Positions 60,313-64,000 of a stretch of 64,000 nt of DNA are shown here, piece after piece (the stretch's first letter is position 1; each line of letters begins with the position of its first letter). The stretch is from Strigamia acuminata (Eukaryota; Arthropoda; Chilopoda; Geophilomorpha; Linotaeniidae). The stretch is from NCBI GenBank assembly GCA_949358305.1, contig OX442322.1, positions 5,456,001-5,520,000 on the forward strand, given 5' to 3'. A model generated the notes under the pieces. It did not search any database, was not told the origin of the DNA, and saw only the letters and a list, made by a program, of their open reading frames with translations. The position numbers were made by a program, and so were the translations under genes.

Positions 60313-61577
60313 GAAGCTATAAAAGGCGAGAGAAAGGGCGAATGGGTTGATGCAATGCAAGAAGAAATCGATATATTTAACGAAAGAAAAGTGTATGAAG
60401 AAGTTGATCATGAGAAAGACCAGAAATTATTAGGCAGCAAATAGATCTACAAAATAAAAAGAGATAGTACCGGGGAAATAAAACGTCACCGAGCAAGATT
60501 GTTTGCTCAAGGTTTTAGACAGCGACCGGGAATAGATTTCACCGAGGTGTTCTCACCTGTGGTGAATTTTGTCGTAGTTTTAGTGTTGTTTTGCATGTTG
60601 GTTGTTCTTATGAACTGGAGAGATACACACGTGGATATAAAATCGGCGTATCTCTATGGAGACTTGGACGAGGTCCAATATATGAGCATTCCAAAGGGGT
60701 TTCAAACGCAGCAGAATGTCGGAAAGTGCTGGAAGCTTTACAAAGCTTTATACGGTCTTCACCAATCTGGCCGTATGTGGTTTGTGAAGTCACATGACAG
60801 ACTGTTGCACATAGGCTTTAAACCGGTCCCTGGATTTAATTGTGTTTACTGTATGGACAGAGATGTTGTTTTAGTGGTGTACGTCGATGACATCGTCATC
60901 TTTTCACGAAATGAGAAGATCGAGAGAGATGTCCTGTCGTGGATCACAGATCATTTTCAAATGGTAAATCTTGGACCAGTAACCCTTTTGCTAGGCATAG
61001 AATTTACGTGTATGAACGGCAAGATCTTAGTGCATCAGCGCAAGTATATCGAGAGATTGTGTGTTCATTTTAAAATCGATGGGTCACACAAAGTTCATTT
61101 ACCTGGGGCAGTGGGTTCAATGATAATGGGGGTGCAAAAGGATGAACGAGTCGATACTGTGTTCCCCTATAGATCACTGGTTGGTAATCTTCTGTTTTTG
61201 GCGTCGCGAACCAGACCAGACATACTATTTTCAACCATCGTACTTTCCCAATATAACGAACGACATTCTCAGCGGCATATTAATATGTTACTGCAAGTAC
61301 TCAGGTACTTAAAGAACACTGAGGATTATTGTATTGATCTCTCGAGATGCAAAAGTGCATTATTGACAGTATTTACCAACGCGTCATACGCAACCGATAT
61401 AGACCAACGTAGGAGTTTTGGGGGCCATGTGGTTTTTCTGGGCGGTGTTCCGGTATCGTGGTCATGTAGAAAACAGAAGATGACCACGTTATCTGTGATG
61501 GAGTGGCCATAGTTGATGGCGTCAGGGAATTGATATGGCTCAAGAGGCTCTTTAATGTTGGTCTAAAGACCATCTTT
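60313..61577 (+). pseudogene. copia-3 Gag-Pol, second part (RT, RNase H), broken
   Basis: This continues the frame of 50151-53357 after copia-2 and its duplication. RT is recognisable (QRPGIDFTEVFSPVVNFV, YGLHQSGRMW, VYVDDIVIFS) and so is RNase H (VFTNASYATDIDQRRSFGG). A TAG at 60442-60444 replaces the Trp of the conserved GSKWIYK motif. At about 61503 some 16 bases are missing after the MES motif start, shifting the frame to a stop at 61510. The catalytic TDAS is TNAS here (Asp to Asn), which would disable RNase H. Similarity ends at about 61577 where the copia-4 LTR begins. Confidence 0.9.
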
Positions 61578-62083
61578 TGTCGATATAATATATTTAGATT
61601 ATCATATATCTCGATGTTTAACTTGTTTTCACTATCATTTGGTTATTGATCACATTTATGTTCGATTAGTATTATTACGTACGAGATTCCGTACATTGTA
61701 TTGTTTTTCCCTCATGATTTGTCCTGTGAGACATGATTTATCCTATGTTATTGTCAATTCACGGCACTAGGTGCCACTACTTATTGCTTTTTCCAATCCA
61801 ACATGGCGCTGCACACGATTTGGTGCAGCTTAGCTGAATTTCATCTTTTAGGACTCTTATTTGTAATGTATTGTGTTTATATTAAATTGTTATTATTATT
61901 TTAAGTATTTTCGTTCTTTTAGTGCACATTTCAGTGCATTTACACAGCGCATATAAGCGACATTAGGTCGCGCGCTTTGCCGAAACGATACGCGTCGTAT
62001 CGTTAATGTCTGTGCGGGCCGCACAGCTCCATTTCACGCTTCCAATCGGTTACAACCGATATTTTGCGCACTCCTCTGCTACA
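61578..62083 (+). repeat. copia-4 5' LTR
   Basis: It ends CTCTGCTACA directly before the primer site. The start is uncertain (61578 or 61615). It contains an ACATGGCGCTGCAC motif near 61801. The last ten bases before the terminal A pair with the primer site (see findings). Confidence 0.65.
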
Positions 62084-62084
62084 T

Positions 62085-62096
62085 TGGTAGCAGAGG
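62085..62096 (+). promoter_or_regulatory. copia-4 primer-binding site (iMet) within a hairpin
   Basis: TGGTAGCAGAGG is the iMet primer site. CCTCTGCTAC at 62073-62082 and GTAGCAGAGG at 62087-62096 form a perfect 10-bp hairpin with a 4-base loop. Confidence 0.88.
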
Positions 62097-63133
62097 ATGG
62101 TTTTTAGCCTAATACCATCGTTATTTGTTTCATTTTCGACGCAGAATTCGCGAAATTCGCGATTTTGCGCGAAAACATTTATTTTTAGGCTACGACGATT
62201 CTCCGACCGATATTCGTCCATGGTACGTTTCGTGCACTGCCTGAAACGCAACGACAACGTCTTGGATCGTTCGCTGAATATATTCAGCCATTTTCGAGTC
62301 TAATTTTGCACGAAATTTTGCGGGATTTGCAAATTTCAGTGCGAAAATTGTTATTTGCAGGTTTTTCGGATTTTTCGACGTTGTGTAGCAGCCAGGGCTG
62401 CTTCTCCAGCGATTCCTCAATTAATTTCGTCCGAAACCACGCGGGATTCGCGGATTTCGAAGCGAATATTATTTATTTTCAGATTTTTCGCCGTTTTCAC
62501 CGTACGACACTGTTTAGCTCCGGCGACAGTTCCAACGAGAACCCAATACTCGAGTATTGGCCGCTTAGTTCCCCGGTGAACGGCGGTTATCACCGAACTT
62601 TTCAAGAGGAAGAAGAGCCTCGAATTTTCGATTTTTCAATTTTTCGAGAAGAATTCGGACATTCACGTCCGAATTGCGTTTTCTCCGGCTTTTCGAGAAA
62701 GCCGAGCCGCGCCTTCATTTGCGCGAGGATCGCAACCGCGATCGATTCATCTATTTCTCCTTTTCGAAATACCATTGTTAACTTTAAGATAAATTTAAGG
62801 CTTTTGGGGGTTCCTTTAGAATCGTGTTTGCTCTTCGATCGAGTCCGATCACGCTTACACGTATTCTCCGGTTGTGCTTGTCGCGGTACAAGTGAGGTTT
62901 CCCGCGGCTCCAGGAAGCCGATCGGACCCTTTCAGACTGGCAACCGGAGGTTATTTGATTCCTTCAGAAGGAATTGCCCAATTTGTGGTTTTTCGCCTCG
63001 AACACCGAGGGAACCGTGCAGTGAAGTGCTCCGAATTGTGAAAAGTGCTCCAATCTCGTGCGACATTTCAGTGCCTCTCTCTGAGCCTGTGTGATTTTCG
63101 CGTTGTGTTACGCTCTTCGCGAACCGATCTACG
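62097..63133 (+). other. copia-4 leader with conserved element
   Basis: This is a 1.0-kb leader. The shared copia leader element is recognisable at 62851-62949 (core TTTCCCGCGGCTCCAGG at 62898-62914, hairpin CTTGT/ACAAG at 62877-62892). A 262-codon ORF at 62306-63094 overlaps it and has no recognised domain. Confidence 0.55.
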
Positions 63134-64000
63134 ATGCAGAAAGCGGCCAACTCGAACAGTTTAATTCCGGTTCTCGGTGTCGACAATTATGAACAATGGC
63201 GATTGTCGATGCAATTTCTTTTGAAATCGGAAGGGCTCTGGAGGCACGTGACGGAGGACAAGGAAGCGGAACATATTGCCACGTTAACGCCCAAAGAATT
63301 GGATAGATTCATGGTGAAGAAGGACAAGGCATTAGGACACATCTACATCCACGTGAGCCCCGCCAAGCGTACTGTTTTGGAAACCTGTAACACGCCAAAG
63401 GAGGCGTGGGACAAATTGGCGAAAACATACGCGCCCAGCTCTAGAGCCCGTCAAGCGGCGATGCGCTGGGAGTTCCTCAGCCTCCAACTCCAACCTGGCG
63501 AAGATATGCCGGATTTCATTGCCCGCGTGGACAATTACGTGCGGCAATTAAGTGACGTCAATGAAATCATCAGTCCGATTCACCACGCGTACCAGTACCT
63601 GAAGTGTTTACCGCCCGAATATGCTCAGGCCACCTTCGCAATATACCATTGGCCAGATCCACAGTTTACGCCGAAGGATGTTGCCGAACAATTGATTTCC
63701 GAGCACATGCGGCTCAAATCCATCGGATTAATTGGAACGAGCCAATCATCAGCTCACGCGTCTATGAAGGGACAATTCCGACCGCGAAATAAATCCGGAC
63801 CTCGTGATATTTCGACGGTGCAATGTTACAATTGTGACCAATTTGGACATTACGCAAACAAATGTCCCCGTCCTCGCCGTCAACAACAGGGTCAACCAGC
63901 GGCTTCACTGCAGCAACGATCGTCACGCAGCAAGAGCCGCAGGCGCAATAAGAACGCCGCAGCAAAGGCAAACAACCAGCGTCCCCGAGAAAGCTCGCAT
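63134..64000 (+). CDS. copia-4 Gag (start of Gag-Pol), incomplete at window edge
   Basis: The ATG at 63134 (MQKAANSNS) opens a frame that runs 289 codons to the window edge without a stop. It has a UBN2-like copia Gag region (NYEQWRLSMQFLLKSEGLW, YAPSSRARQAAMRWEFLSL, DVNEIISPIHHAYQYLKCLPPEY) and a CCHC knuckle CYNCDQFGHYANKCP starting at residue 231. A basic tail follows (SSRSKSRRRNKN). Protease, integrase and RT are expected downstream, outside the window. It is clearly diverged from the Gags of copia-1, -2 and -3. Confidence 0.9.
   Translation, partial: MQKAANSNSLIPVLGVDNYEQWRLSMQFLLKSEGLWRHVTEDKEAEHIATLTPKELDRFMVKKDKALGHIYIHVSPAKRTVLETCNTPKEAWDKLAKTYAPSSRARQAAMRWEFLSLQLQPGEDMPDFIARVDNYVRQLSDVNEIISPIHHAYQYLKCLPPEYAQATFAIYHWPDPQFTPKDVAEQLISEHMRLKSIGLIGTSQSSAHASMKGQFRPRNKSGPRDISTVQCYNCDQFGHYANKCPRPRRQQQGQPAASLQQRSSRSKSRRRNKNAAAKANNQRPRESSH

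Larger units (their letters stand above)
34637..61577 (+). mobile_element. copia-3: Ty1/copia element, interrupted and incomplete
   Basis: This plus-strand element begins in the gypsy-3 relic at 34637. Its own sequence is 34637-34673, 48194-53357 and 60313-61577. gypsy-2 lies in its 5' LTR, copia-2 in its pol, and copia-4 cuts it before the end of RNase H. Its remainder and 3' LTR are probably beyond position 64000. It has a premature stop and a small deletion, so it is inactive. Confidence 0.88.
61578..64000 (+). mobile_element. copia-4: Ty1/copia element, 5' part only
   Basis: The 5' LTR, iMet primer site, leader and start of gag are present and the element leaves the window on the right. 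No target duplication can be checked. The left edge is placed where copia-3 similarity ends (TGTCGAT at 61578). 61615 (TGTTTAAC) is an alternative. Confidence 0.8.

Noticed and set aside
62306-63094. 262-codon ORF in the copia-4 leader
   Set aside because: It has the same position as other copia leaders with no counterpart ORF, and the composition is unlike element proteins.
1-64000. tRNA genes suggested by the tRNA-like strings
   Set aside because: The matches (to Gln, Ala, Pro, iMet) are short complements next to LTRs, so they are primer-binding sites and not tRNA genes.

Overview
The window reads as a block of nested LTR retrotransposons with no recognisable host gene, rRNA, tRNA or CRISPR. 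It is eukaryotic. Ty3/gypsy and Ty1/copia elements, spliced-looking subgenomic ORFs, and primer-binding sites matching tRNA-Gln, -Ala, -Pro and initiator-Met tRNA suggest an animal genome, most likely an arthropod. That assignment is an inference and the species cannot be read from the sequence.

Layout. (1) 18-23366: gypsy-1 (+), with 1747-bp LTRs, gag, pol, an unusual third ORF and TSD AACT. Its pol is split at 7595/16597 by (2) 7596-16596: gypsy-N (-), 9.0 kb, with apparently identical 502-bp LTRs, gag, pol, a Ulp1-type cysteine-protease ORF and TSD ATAT. (3) 23696-34636: gypsy-3 (-), a dead pol relic split by (4) a solo LTR of the gypsy-1 family (25485-33822, TSD GCGT). That solo LTR is itself split by (5) copia-1 (-) at 26345-32925 (TSD ATAAC). 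(6) copia-3 (+) begins at 34637 inside the gypsy-3 relic. Its 5' LTR is split by (7) gypsy-2 (+) at 34674-48189 (996-bp LTRs, TSD ACAT; gag, pol and third ORF intact). Its pol is split by (8) copia-2 (-) at 53358-60307 (TSD ATGAG), and it is then cut at about 61577 by (9) copia-4 (+), which runs off the right edge.

How the parts work together. Each gypsy element makes Gag, and Pol appears to come from -1 frameshifting. gypsy-1 and gypsy-2 carry textbook A AAA AAC slippery sites, each followed at 6-7 nt by a hairpin. The third ORFs of gypsy-1 and gypsy-2 start directly at a splice-acceptor-like TGCAG|ATGG and do not look like env. gypsy-N instead carries a Ulp1/C48 protease-like ORF. The copia elements have one Gag-Pol ORF, an iMet primer site and a roughly 1.1-kb leader that holds a short conserved RNA-like element shared by all four copia families.

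The least expected signals are at RNA level. They are a roughly 1-kb string of stem-loops in the gypsy-1 LTR with compensatory changes between copies, a two-hairpin module present at both ends of gypsy-1 with different stem sequences, tandem hairpins between pol and ORF3 of gypsy-2, and the conserved copia leader element. One copia (copia-1) has a 5' LTR that looks like R-U5 only, yet is flanked by a perfect TSD.
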